This document shows, piece by piece, positions 48,629 through 56,730 of a DNA stretch of 64,000 nt. The translations under genes and the position numbers were made by a program. Under the pieces are notes generated by a model. That model was not told the origin of the DNA and made no database searches. It saw only the letters and a list, made by a program, of their open reading frames with translations. Source of the DNA: an uncultured Mobiluncus sp. (lineage in GTDB: Bacteria > Actinomycetota > Actinomycetes > Actinomycetales > Actinomycetaceae); assembly GCF_943914685.1 (NCBI RefSeq), contig NZ_CALUCZ010000004.1, forward strand, positions 72,946 to 136,945, read 5' to 3'. How positions within the stretch are numbered: the first letter of the stretch is position 1; the number at the start of each line of letters is the position of its first letter.

Positions 48629-48630
48629 CC

Positions 48631-48654
48631 AACCCCGAATCGTCGGGGTTTTTT
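48631..48654 (+). terminator. Hairpin with T run between the two tRNAs
   Basis: AACCCCGA and TCGGGGTT pair around ATCG and are followed by further T residues (six-T run 48649-48654). It may attenuate or end the tRNA-Ile transcript or act as a processing signal. Confidence 0.7.
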
Positions 48655-48664
48655 CATAACAAAC

Positions 48665-48737
48665 GGGGCTATAGCGCAGCTGGTAGCGCATCTGCTTTGC
48701 AAGCAGAGGGTCGGGGGTTCGAGTCCCCCTAGCTCCA
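48665..48737 (+). tRNA. tRNA-Ala (TGC)
   Basis: 73 bases: acceptor GGGGCTA/TAGCTCC with discriminator A, D arm GCGCAGCTGGTAGCGC, anticodon loop TTTGCAA with TGC, T arm GGGGGTTCGAGTCCCCC. CCA is not fully encoded (CCG follows). A weak CCGAAAG/CTTTCCGG hairpin lies at 48752-48774. Confidence 0.97.
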
Positions 48738-48964
48738 CCGGACAGACAAACCCGAAAGATTGATCCTTTCCGGGGTTCAACATTTTCCATTCAATACCCA
48801 GCAAGAACCCAAAATAAACAGATGGACCGGATGGCAGTTAACGAAACAGCCTACCCAGACGGATCAGTCGGACAGTCGGCACCTAATGCAGAATCGGAAC
48901 CTGAACGGGTTGAAAACGCTCAGTCAGGCTGTAGCAAATCAGATATTGACCAGAGGTCTGTAAG

Positions 48965-48982
48965 ACATTATCATAATAATGT
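48965..48982 (+). promoter_or_regulatory. Palindromic operator upstream of the RelB/YafQ-type pair
   Basis: ACATTAT and ATAATGT form a perfect inverted repeat around CATA. GTAAGAC occurs as a direct repeat at both edges (48960-48966, 48981-48987). Position 28 bases before the antitoxin ATG fits autorepression. Confidence 0.65.
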
Positions 48983-49009
48983 AAGACGTTGATCGCTGGA
49001 AGGTGTCAA

Positions 49010-49276
49010 ATGAGTTCGGTTACAATCCGCGTTGATACTGCTACGAAAGAGGCTGCAGCCTCTATCGCAGAGGATTTCGGCTTTGATTTATCTTCTGTCA
49101 CCCGCGCTTTTTACCGCCAGATGGTGCGGGAACGGCGCATTCCCCTGAACCTGTCCTACCCAGAGCCCAACGAGGAATCGGAAAAATCGATACACGAAGC
49201 CGAGGAAATCATCGCCCAAGGCGGCACGGGGCGTTTCAAAAATGCCCAAGAGATGTTTGATGACCTGGGAATTTAA
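49010..49276 (+). CDS. RelB/DinJ family antitoxin
   Basis: 88 residues. The N-terminal ~45 residues are a ribbon-helix-helix/RelB-type DNA-binding domain (SVTIRVDTATKEAAASIAED, then FGFDLSSVTRAFYRQMVRE), and the acidic C-terminal tail ending FKNAQEMFDDLGI is the part that wraps the toxin. DinJ/RelB antitoxins form a tight complex with YafQ/RelE toxins and repress the operon. The ATG at 49010 has GGAAGGTG upstream. The toxin gene begins three bases after its stop. Confidence 0.9.
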   Translation: MSSVTIRVDTATKEAAASIAEDFGFDLSSVTRAFYRQMVRERRIPLNLSYPEPNEESEKSIHEAEEIIAQGGTGRFKNAQEMFDDLGI

Positions 49277-49279
49277 TAT

Positions 49280-49576
49280 ATGTCACCGCTGATTCCTGAT
49301 TACACCTCCAGCTTTCAACGCGATATTAAATCTCTAAAACGTAAGCATCGAGACACGACTGTGTTGCATGAAGTCATCAGGCTCATTCTCGAAAATACCC
49401 CGGCATCTCATGATGAGCTGCGTCGACGACACAACACACATACGTTAAAGGGTAGTTGGGCAGGAAGCAACGAATGCCATGTGGCAAATGTTGGTGATTG
49501 GCTCTTGGTGTGGCGCACGGGCAACGGCATCGCCGTGTTTCAACGCACAGGCAGCCACGACGACATCTTTCGGTGA
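49280..49576 (+). CDS. YafQ/RelE family mRNA interferase toxin
   Basis: 98 residues in the RelE fold. YafQ-type residues are visible: His54 (HTLKG), His67 (NECHV), Asp73 (GDWLLVW) and the terminal His93 in GSHDDIF. Toxins of this family cut mRNA in the ribosomal A site. The tail GSHDDIF is close to that of Escherichia coli YafQ. Paired with the antitoxin at 49010. Confidence 0.9.
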   Translation: MSPLIPDYTSSFQRDIKSLKRKHRDTTVLHEVIRLILENTPASHDELRRRHNTHTLKGSWAGSNECHVANVGDWLLVWRTGNGIAVFQRTGSHDDIFR

Positions 49577-49672
49577 ATAGTTTGTCACTGGTCGGCGGAC
49601 GTTGTCCTAAAATACTTCCCCTGCTACAGCGCGGGAGTTCCGGGCGGCGAGGTTTTTTGATAGGTTCGAGAC

Positions 49673-50893
49673 ATGAATAAAACCCCTGGAACGCCGGACC
49701 TGTTGGTGGTTGGTACCGGCTTATTTGGCCTCACCATCGCCCGCGAAGCCGCTGAAGCCGGCTATAAAGTCGTCATGATTGATCGCCGCTCTCACCTGGG
49801 CGGCAACGCCTGGTCCGAACCCGAGGCCCAAACCGGCATCGAAGTTCACAAGTACGGTGCCCACCTGTTCCACACCTCCAACCAGCGCGTGTGGGACTAC
49901 GTCAACCGCTTTACCAAGTTCACGCCTTACATTCATAAGGTTTACACGACGGTCCACGGAGAGGTTTTCCCCATGCCCGTGAACCTCGGCACCATCAACC
50001 AATTTTTCCACGCCGCCTACACTCCCGACCAGGCTCGCGAACTCATCGCCCGGCAAGCCGAGGAAATCCAAGGTGAAGACGCCAACGAAAACTTCCGCAC
50101 CAAAGGCATCTCCCTGGTCGGAAAACCCCTGTTCGAAGCCTTTTTCGAGGGCTACACCGCGAAACAGTGGCAAACCGACCCCACCGAGCTGCCGGCCTCT
50201 ATCGTCTCCCGCCTCCCGGTTCGCTACAACTACGACAACCGCTATTTCAACGATACTTATGAGGGTTTACCGGTTGACGGATACGGTGCCTGGCTGACGA
50301 ACATGGCCACCCACGAAAACATCACCGTCCACCTAGGCGTGGACTTTTTCGACGAAAGCCCCGAAAACCCCTGGTCAAAGACCGCTACCGTGGGACAAAT
50401 CCCCGTCGTTTACACCGGGCCGATCGACGAATACTTTGCCTACAGCGAGGGCGAGCTGGGGTGGCGCACCATCGACCTGGAACTGGAAGTGAAACCGACT
50501 GGGGACTTCCAAGGCTGTCCGGTCATGAACTACGGCGACCCCTCCGTGCCCTACACGCGTATCCACGAGTTCCGCCACTTCCACCCCGAACGCGCCGCCC
50601 GCTACCCCGCAGACCAGACCGTCATCGCTCGGGAATATTCCCGCTTTGCCCAGCGCGGTGACGAACCGTACTACCCCATCAATAAGGAAACCGACCGCCA
50701 ACGCCTTGTGAAGTATCGCGAACTGGCCGCCACCGAACCAAACGTGCTGTTCGGCGGACGCTTGGGCACTTACAAATATTTGGATATGCATATGGCCATC
50801 GGTTCTGCCCTGTCGCGGGCAGAAGCGGTGGTGCTGCCGCATTTGCGCGGGGAGCGTGCCTCCATCTCCTTTGTGGCCGGACAGGACGAATAG
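49673..50893 (+). CDS. glf: Glf, UDP-galactopyranose mutase
   Basis: 406 residues. The FAD-binding GTGLFGLTIAREAA motif is at ~14-27, followed by the conserved GGNAW, HKYGAHLFHT and GPIDEYF segments, and the end pattern GRLGTYKYLDMHMAIGSAL. The enzyme ring-contracts UDP-galactopyranose to UDP-galactofuranose using reduced FAD. Its substrate comes from GalE (23719). The product would feed a galactofuranose-containing wall or surface glycan. A weak hairpin (CCGGTGAAAAACCGG) follows at about 50915. Confidence 0.96.
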   Translation: MNKTPGTPDLLVVGTGLFGLTIAREAAEAGYKVVMIDRRSHLGGNAWSEPEAQTGIEVHKYGAHLFHTSNQRVWDYVNRFTKFTPYIHKVYTTVHGEVFPMPVNLGTINQFFHAAYTPDQARELIARQAEEIQGEDANENFRTKGISLVGKPLFEAFFEGYTAKQWQTDPTELPASIVSRLPVRYNYDNRYFNDTYEGLPVDGYGAWLTNMATHENITVHLGVDFFDESPENPWSKTATVGQIPVVYTGPIDEYFAYSEGELGWRTIDLELEVKPTGDFQGCPVMNYGDPSVPYTRIHEFRHFHPERAARYPADQTVIAREYSRFAQRGDEPYYPINKETDRQRLVKYRELAATEPNVLFGGRLGTYKYLDMHMAIGSALSRAEAVVLPHLRGERASISFVAGQDE

Positions 50894-51071
50894 CCGAGCC
50901 GGGTTTCCTATAACCGGTGAAAAACCGGATATTTCGCTACCATTAACTCAGGTAAACCCGAATCTCCGGTCAGGCACCCGCTAACCGGGTCGGGAATCCT
51001 GCGGAATCTCCGCCCACCGACCCCGGCAAACCCGCCAACCGTGCAGGTCAGCCTCTATCGAGAGGACAGTC

Positions 51072-52076
51072 TTGGAACACAACCTACCCCTCGCCATCGC
51101 TTTGCAGGTGATTGGGTCGTTCTGTTTCGCCCTGGCTGCCCGGTATCAAAACAGCGCTATTCGCCACGAGGTCAAACACAATCAAAGCCGACGGCGCCTG
51201 AAGTCCTCCCAACTCCTGGCGAGCCTGAAAAACCGCCGGTGGTGGCATGGGTTATTGCTGATGGGCGTGTCTTTGGGGTGCCAGATTACCGCCCTGTTCT
51301 TTGCCCCGGTCACAGTGGTGCAGCCCGTAGGGTTGCTGGCTTTCCCGTGGTCCATGATTTTGCAGGCGCGGGTCGCTCGCCAGCGGATTCGCAAGCGCGA
51401 GGGGGCTTTGGTAGCGATGACGGTGCTGGCCACCGGCGTTTTCACTTTCCTGGTGTCCTACTATTCCGCGCCGGATCAGCCTCTCACGGCCATCAAAGTC
51501 TTTATCGGCGCTATTACGATTTATCTTTTGGCCGGGTCTTTTGGGGCGTTGGGCGCAAAAGGGCCGCGCGTGTGGCGCTCGTTTTTTTGGGGCAGCGGTG
51601 GAGCCATGTTTTACGGTCTGGAAGCCTCGCTGGTGCGTACCCTCATCATCTTTGTGCGCCAGCACAACTGGGCGGACAACCCGATGTTCTGGATAGTCCT
51701 GGTGGTTTTGGTCATTGGTTCGATGACTGCCGGCTGGATGGTGCAGCAGGGTTACGCCACTGGACAAGCCGAGCTGGTCGTCGCGTCGATGACCATTACG
51801 TCGCCCATCATTGCGGTGTGTTTCGGTATCGCCGTACTGGGTGAGGGCAAGAACTTCACCTGGGGAGTTGCGTTGGGCATTATCGCCTGCGGGTTGGTCG
51901 CCATCGCCGGGATTGTCGGGCTGACCCACTTGAAAGCCCATCAGCCCATCGTGTTGGAACACACCGCCGGAATCGCTATTGATTCACCCTCGGGTCACGA
52001 GGCACAAGCCAACCCCGCAAACCCTTCGGACGGGACCGGCACTCCGGCGCCAGATACGCCTCCCGAAGTTAGTTAA
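51072..52076 (+). CDS. DMT-superfamily membrane transporter (EamA-like)
   Basis: 334 residues with about nine or ten membrane helices (first at ~6-25, last at ~260-285) in two homologous halves, and a Pro-rich cytoplasmic tail (SGHEAQANPANPSDGTG). VVQPVGLLAFPW in the third helix region and GEGKNFTWGVALGIIACGLV near the end are typical of actinobacterial DMT transporters. The substrate is unknown; given glf upstream and a glycosyltransferase downstream, a glycan precursor is one option. The start is TTG at 51072 behind GAGAGGA. It ends tail-to-tail with the glycosyltransferase, overlapping by eight bases. Confidence 0.85.
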   Translation: MEHNLPLAIALQVIGSFCFALAARYQNSAIRHEVKHNQSRRRLKSSQLLASLKNRRWWHGLLLMGVSLGCQITALFFAPVTVVQPVGLLAFPWSMILQARVARQRIRKREGALVAMTVLATGVFTFLVSYYSAPDQPLTAIKVFIGAITIYLLAGSFGALGAKGPRVWRSFFWGSGGAMFYGLEASLVRTLIIFVRQHNWADNPMFWIVLVVLVIGSMTAGWMVQQGYATGQAELVVASMTITSPIIAVCFGIAVLGEGKNFTWGVALGIIACGLVAIAGIVGLTHLKAHQPIVLEHTAGIAIDSPSGHEAQANPANPSDGTGTPAPDTPPEVS

Positions 52077-53148
52077 ACCGGTAGAGGTGCTGGGCTAGGC
52101 GGTAGGTCTTAACCGCGGCCCACTTCAGCGGCGGTTTTTTCACGCTCGAACCCAAAACCAGCGGGTGGCGCTTGAGATTGCGGGCCATGCGCGGGCTCTT
52201 GGCGTAAATGTGTTTCCACATCTCATCGCGCATTCGCAACGCTTCGTGATCGCCGCGCACCAGCGAAAACGCGGAAGATGCCGTAACAATGAGAGCCAGG
52301 AAACCCTCCATATACTTTGCCAAGCGCGGGTTGGAAACGTCATCGGGCAGGGTGTAGGCATCGACCAACGCCCGGGTGACCCGCATCTGTTGATCGAGGC
52401 GACCCAGCATGACAGTCTCGTTCACGGACTGGTCGTCACGCCCGATAAAGTAGTGATACAGGTCAACCGGTAAATAGTACAGTTTCTTTACATAAGGGAG
52501 GGGAACGTAGACAAAAATGTTGTCTACATAGAACGTGTGTTTGGGCATGACCATACCGGATTCCCGCAGTACCTGGGTGCGATAAACCGTGGAGTGCATC
52601 AGGATATTTTGCCCCACCCCGAAGTTTCCGACCTGGTTCCAGGTGATGACCCGGTTCAGCGGCAGGGCGCGGTTGTAACGGATAACTTTGCGCGAACCCG
52701 TCAACACGTGCTCATAAACATAATTACAGACAACCAGGTCAACCCGTTCATTGTGCGCTAGGAACGTTCTCAACTTGGACATCAGCAAGTTCAACCCGAC
52801 CCGGTCCAGCCAGTCGTCAGAGTCAACCACCTTAAAGTAGTGGCCGCGAGCCGCCTGCAAACCCGCCATCACCGCACCACCGTGACCGGCGTTTTCCTGG
52901 TGAATGACCCGAATCTTGTCGGGCATGGCCTGTGCCCACTTGTCAGCTTTCGCTCCCGTATGATCCTTTGAACCATCATTAACGACAATGATTTCGGTGT
53001 CCTCGCCCGCCCCAATCATCGAGGAAATGCAGGCGTCCATGTAATCCTCGGAGTTGTAGCACGGAATGACAAAAGTCAGAGTTATCTCGCGATCCGCCGC
53101 TTTCTGAGCAGGGTTTTCGGTTTGCGCGGTGTTATTCGTTTCTGCCAT
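52069..53148 (-). CDS. Family 2 glycosyltransferase
   Basis: 359 residues, GT-A fold. The N-terminal nucleotide-sugar domain shows FVIPCYNSEDYMDAC, VVNDGSKDHTG and the metal-binding DSDDWLD (DxD). The C-terminal ~150 residues are basic and helical, with no membrane helix, so the enzyme is cytosolic or peripheral. Donor and acceptor are unknown; position suggests surface polysaccharide synthesis. Transcribed away from glf, and overlapping the transporter stop. Confidence 0.88.
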   Translation of the reverse strand: MAETNNTAQTENPAQKAADREITLTFVIPCYNSEDYMDACISSMIGAGEDTEIIVVNDGSKDHTGAKADKWAQAMPDKIRVIHQENAGHGGAVMAGLQAARGHYFKVVDSDDWLDRVGLNLLMSKLRTFLAHNERVDLVVCNYVYEHVLTGSRKVIRYNRALPLNRVITWNQVGNFGVGQNILMHSTVYRTQVLRESGMVMPKHTFYVDNIFVYVPLPYVKKLYYLPVDLYHYFIGRDDQSVNETVMLGRLDQQMRVTRALVDAYTLPDDVSNPRLAKYMEGFLALIVTASSAFSLVRGDHEALRMRDEMWKHIYAKSPRMARNLKRHPLVLGSSVKKPPLKWAAVKTYRLAQHLYRFN

Positions 53149-53210
53149 CAGGTTCTCTCACTAGATTTCGTTGTTATTTCTGTAGTTTTACCCCGTCAGC
53201 CGGGGTGGGC

Positions 53211-53984
53211 TCATTCGTCGGTCATCACTATGTGCAGCCCGCCCACCATGCGGGCAATCAAGTTGTAGATCACGGCAGCTAGCCAGCTCAAGACAGTCAA
53301 AATAATAATCTGGAGCACGCCAAAAATCGCGACCAGAGCAATCGCCCGGCTAAACGTCAGAGCGTCAACCAGGTTAACCAATGCTGTGGCGGATAGCGCC
53401 TGTAAAAACCCTTGCATCGAGGAAAACACGTGCAACATATCCAACACCAGCCACAACACTATGGACGCGACCAGCATCACTATGGACAGCGCAACCGCCA
53501 CCAGGAACCCAATCTTCATCGCCGAGAGCGGATTGATGCGGGACAAAGTCAGTTTCACGCGGCGCACATCGGGCAAATCCGCGGCCTCTTCACGTTCCTG
53601 CATACGTTTTGCCGCCTCCAAGCGCCGGGCCTCCCGAGCCGCGGCCCGCTCGGCTTTCTTCGCAGCCTTAGCCGCGGCCCGCTCAGCGGCGTTCATTTCC
53701 CGAGGGGTGGGTACAGCTGCGGGTTCCGGGGCTGTAACGGGTTGAGCCTCGGAGGAATCCGGCTGGGAATCCGGGGTAGTCTGACCGTTGGGGGCAGCCT
53801 CGTCCACCACGGCGGGCGGGGGCGGAGGAACCGGTTTTGTTGCCTGGCTATCGGCTTGCAAAGCACCTGAATAGGGGTCAGCGTGACCCAGTTTGGCCCA
53901 CGATACGCTGGGATCCTCGCCCTCATCAGCCGTATCGGGATTGGGGTCGGGATTATTCCCGTCAGGTGTTCCTTTTATCCGCAT
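53211..53984 (-). CDS. DUF3566 membrane protein downstream of gyrA
   Basis: 257 residues. The first ~145 are an acidic, then Ala/Pro-rich cytoplasmic domain with a charged helix (AAERAAAKAAKKAERAAARE). The C-terminal ~115 residues are the DUF3566 membrane domain with two helices: RRVKLTLSRINPLSAMKIG, then the hydrophobic segments, ending MVGGLHIVMTDE. In mycobacteria the equivalent gene also follows gyrA. Its function is not established; a role with the divisome/origin region has been proposed for related proteins but is not shown here. Confidence 0.9.
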   Translation of the reverse strand: MRIKGTPDGNNPDPNPDTADEGEDPSVSWAKLGHADPYSGALQADSQATKPVPPPPPAVVDEAAPNGQTTPDSQPDSSEAQPVTAPEPAAVPTPREMNAAERAAAKAAKKAERAAAREARRLEAAKRMQEREEAADLPDVRRVKLTLSRINPLSAMKIGFLVAVALSIVMLVASIVLWLVLDMLHVFSSMQGFLQALSATALVNLVDALTFSRAIALVAIFGVLQIIILTVLSWLAAVIYNLIARMVGGLHIVMTDE

Positions 53985-54118
53985 ATTCCATTCCCTTCAG
54001 ATACTTCCTCGATTTTAGAGCCTAGCCACCGGCGGCTCAATTCATAATCCTGGGTTCTCACTGTCACGATACAGAGGACTTTCGCAATGTATCGCACAAA
54101 GTGAGCAATCCCACACCG

Positions 54119-56671
54119 TTATTCCTCGCTATCCTCCAGCTGCGATTCGTTGTCCACGTTGAGGGTGATAGCGATGACCCCGTCGCCCTCATCAGCCCGG
54201 GAGAAAATCACGCCCTGCGTGTTGCGTCCAGTCCGGCTGACTTCATCGACCCGGGAACGCACAATTTTGCCCCCCGCCATGATAACCAGCACTTCTGAAT
54301 CTTCCTCAGTAACCAGCGCGCCGACCAGGTCGCCGCGCGCCTCCACCAGGTTCGCGACCTTAATCCCCAGGCCACCGCGGCCCTGCACCCGGTATTCCGA
54401 CAGCGCTGTGCGTTTCGCAAATCCGCCCTCGGTCACCACGAACAGGTCCGCGCCCTCGCGCACCACGTCCATCGTCAACAGTTCGTCTTTGGTCCTAAAC
54501 CGCATTCCCGTCACCCCGGACGTGGCCCGACCCATCGGGCGCAGCTGCTCATCGCTGGCGGTAAACCGCAGAGATTGGCCGTGACGAGACACCAAAATTA
54601 GGTCGTCGGTCGCGTCCGCCAAGCACGCCGAAACTAGCTGATCCGTCTCACCGGCATCGTCCTCGCGCAGTTTGATTGCAATCAGCCCGCCGGTACGGTT
54701 CGTGTCGTAATCGGTCAGTCGAGTCTTTTTCACGAACCCGAGCCGAGTCGCCAACACCAGGTAGGCTTTGTCCTCAAACGAGGAAACCTGCAGGACCTGG
54801 GCGATACGTTCCTCAGGCTGGAAAGCCAGCAGGTTCGCCACGTGCTGACCCTTAGAGTCACGCCCGCCTTCGGGAATCTCGTAGGCTTTCGCGCGATACA
54901 CCCGCCCGAAGTTCGTAAAGAACAGCAGCCAGTCGTGCGAAGAGGTGGTAAAGAAGTGTTCGACCTGGTCCTCTTCGCGCAACGTCGCACCTTTAATGCC
55001 TTTGCCGCCGCGATGTTGGGACCGGTAAGCGTCGACCCGGGTCCGTTTCGCGTAACCGCCACGAGTGATGGTGACCACCACGTCTTCTTCGGGAATGAGG
55101 TCCTCCATCGACATTTCCCCATCAAAAGGCACGATGGTGGTCTTGCGTTCGTCGCCCCACTTTTCGGTAATTTCGCCGAGCTCCTCAGACACAATGGCGC
55201 GCTGGCGTTCCGGGCGGGCCAAAATGTCTTCAAAGTCGGCGACTTTCGCCTCTAATTCGGCGTGTTCGTCCAAAATCTTTTGGCGCTCCAAAGCGGCCAA
55301 CCGGCGCAGCTGCAAAGCCAGAATCGCGTCAGCCTGAACCTCGTCAACCTTCAAGAAATCCATCAACCCGACCCGGGCGTCTTCTGCGGTCGGAGAACGA
55401 CGAATCAACGCGATAACCTCATCGAGCTCGTCCAACGCCGCCAGGTAGCCTTGCAAGATATGCAGCCGTTCCTGGGCTTTCGCCAACCGGAAAGCGGTGC
55501 GGCGTTTGATGACATCGACCTGGTGGGCGGTCCAGTAGTGGACAAAACCGTCAATAGACAGGGTCCGCGGCACCCCGTCAACCAGCGCCAACATATTGGC
55601 AGGGAAAGAATCTTGCAGCTGGGTACGTTTATACAGGTTATTCAGCACGACTTTCGGAACGGCGTCGCGTTTCAGCACCACCACAATCCGGGTTCCGGCT
55701 CGGTCCGACGTTTCATCACGAATATCCGCAATGCCCTGCAACTGGCCGTCTTTGACCAGCTGAGCAATCTTAACCTGCAGGTTATCGGGGTTGACCTGGT
55801 AGGGCAGTTCAGTCGCCACCAGGCAAGTGCGCCCGTTGAGTTCCTCCACGTTAACCACCGCGCGTTGGGTGATGGAACCGCGGCCGGTCCGGTAGGTTTC
55901 CTCAATCCCGCGCCGACCCAAAATCGTGGCGCCGGTGGGGAAATCCGGGCCTTTGATACGCTGCAGGCAGGCCTGTAGCAGTTCTTCGCGGGTAGCCTCA
56001 GGGTTTTGCAGATACCATTGGGCCGCGTCCGCGACTTCCCGCAGGTTGTGGGGCGGAATCCGGGTCGCCATGCCTACCGCGATACCCTCCGACCCGTTAA
56101 TCAGCAGGTTCGGGATACGGCTGGGCAGTACGGTTGGCTCTTGGGAGCGCCCATCATAGTTGTCCATGAAATCGACGGTGTCCTCGTCGATGTCACGCAC
56201 CATTTCCATGGCGAGGGCCGCCATCTTGCATTCCGTGTACCGAGGCGCGGCCGGCCCCAGGTTACCGGGGGAACCAAAGTTGCCTTGACCAGCCACCAAC
56301 GGGTAACGCAGCGACCAGGGCTGCACCAACCGGGCTAGTGCGTCATAGACTGAATAATCCCCGTGCGGGTGGAAGTGGCCCAAAACGTCGCCCACCACGC
56401 GCATACACTTGGAATACCCACCGTTCGGGCGGTAACCGCCGTCATACATGGTGTAGATGACACGGCGGTGTACCGGTTTCAGCCCGTCGCGCACATCGGG
56501 CAGGGCGCGGCCCACGATGACGCTCATGGCGTAGTCCATGTAGGACTTTTTCATCTCTTTTTCCAAATCCACCTGCATGACGCGGGTAGATTCCGCCTCG
56601 GTAATCACAGGCGCATCGGGGTGAATGATGTCGTCCACTTCGGAATCGTTGTTGTCTTGGTTATCAGCCAT
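54119..56671 (-). CDS. gyrA: GyrA, DNA gyrase subunit A
   Basis: 850 residues. The active-site tyrosine is Tyr145 in PRYTECKM, the quinolone-determining helix reads HPHGDYSVYD (101-110), and the C-terminal beta-pinwheel contains the GyrA box QHRGGKGIKG. GyrA cuts and passes DNA, with GyrB supplying ATP, to introduce negative supercoils. The residue matching Escherichia coli Ser83 is Tyr106, an unusual choice that could reduce fluoroquinolone binding; Asp110 (Asp87 equivalent) is unchanged. 59 bases separate it from gyrB. Confidence 0.97.
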   Translation of the reverse strand: MADNQDNNDSEVDDIIHPDAPVITEAESTRVMQVDLEKEMKKSYMDYAMSVIVGRALPDVRDGLKPVHRRVIYTMYDGGYRPNGGYSKCMRVVGDVLGHFHPHGDYSVYDALARLVQPWSLRYPLVAGQGNFGSPGNLGPAAPRYTECKMAALAMEMVRDIDEDTVDFMDNYDGRSQEPTVLPSRIPNLLINGSEGIAVGMATRIPPHNLREVADAAQWYLQNPEATREELLQACLQRIKGPDFPTGATILGRRGIEETYRTGRGSITQRAVVNVEELNGRTCLVATELPYQVNPDNLQVKIAQLVKDGQLQGIADIRDETSDRAGTRIVVVLKRDAVPKVVLNNLYKRTQLQDSFPANMLALVDGVPRTLSIDGFVHYWTAHQVDVIKRRTAFRLAKAQERLHILQGYLAALDELDEVIALIRRSPTAEDARVGLMDFLKVDEVQADAILALQLRRLAALERQKILDEHAELEAKVADFEDILARPERQRAIVSEELGEITEKWGDERKTTIVPFDGEMSMEDLIPEEDVVVTITRGGYAKRTRVDAYRSQHRGGKGIKGATLREEDQVEHFFTTSSHDWLLFFTNFGRVYRAKAYEIPEGGRDSKGQHVANLLAFQPEERIAQVLQVSSFEDKAYLVLATRLGFVKKTRLTDYDTNRTGGLIAIKLREDDAGETDQLVSACLADATDDLILVSRHGQSLRFTASDEQLRPMGRATSGVTGMRFRTKDELLTMDVVREGADLFVVTEGGFAKRTALSEYRVQGRGGLGIKVANLVEARGDLVGALVTEEDSEVLVIMAGGKIVRSRVDEVSRTGRNTQGVIFSRADEGDGVIAITLNVDNESQLEDSEE

Positions 56672-56730
56672 TTCCCTTGTCTTTCAATAGCTTGGTGAAA
56701 GTTTCACCGTGGCTTGTGGTTAGTGTTCGC

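Noticed and set aside
48822..48992. A 56-codon frame between tRNA-Ala and the RelB-type gene
   Set aside because: No ribosome site, polar low-complexity product, and it runs through the operator palindrome and promoter region of the TA pair.
51041..51844. A 267-codon frame overlapping the start of the DMT transporter
   Set aside because: It is a second frame over the transporter gene; the transporter frame has membrane helices, a better start and a normal ending.
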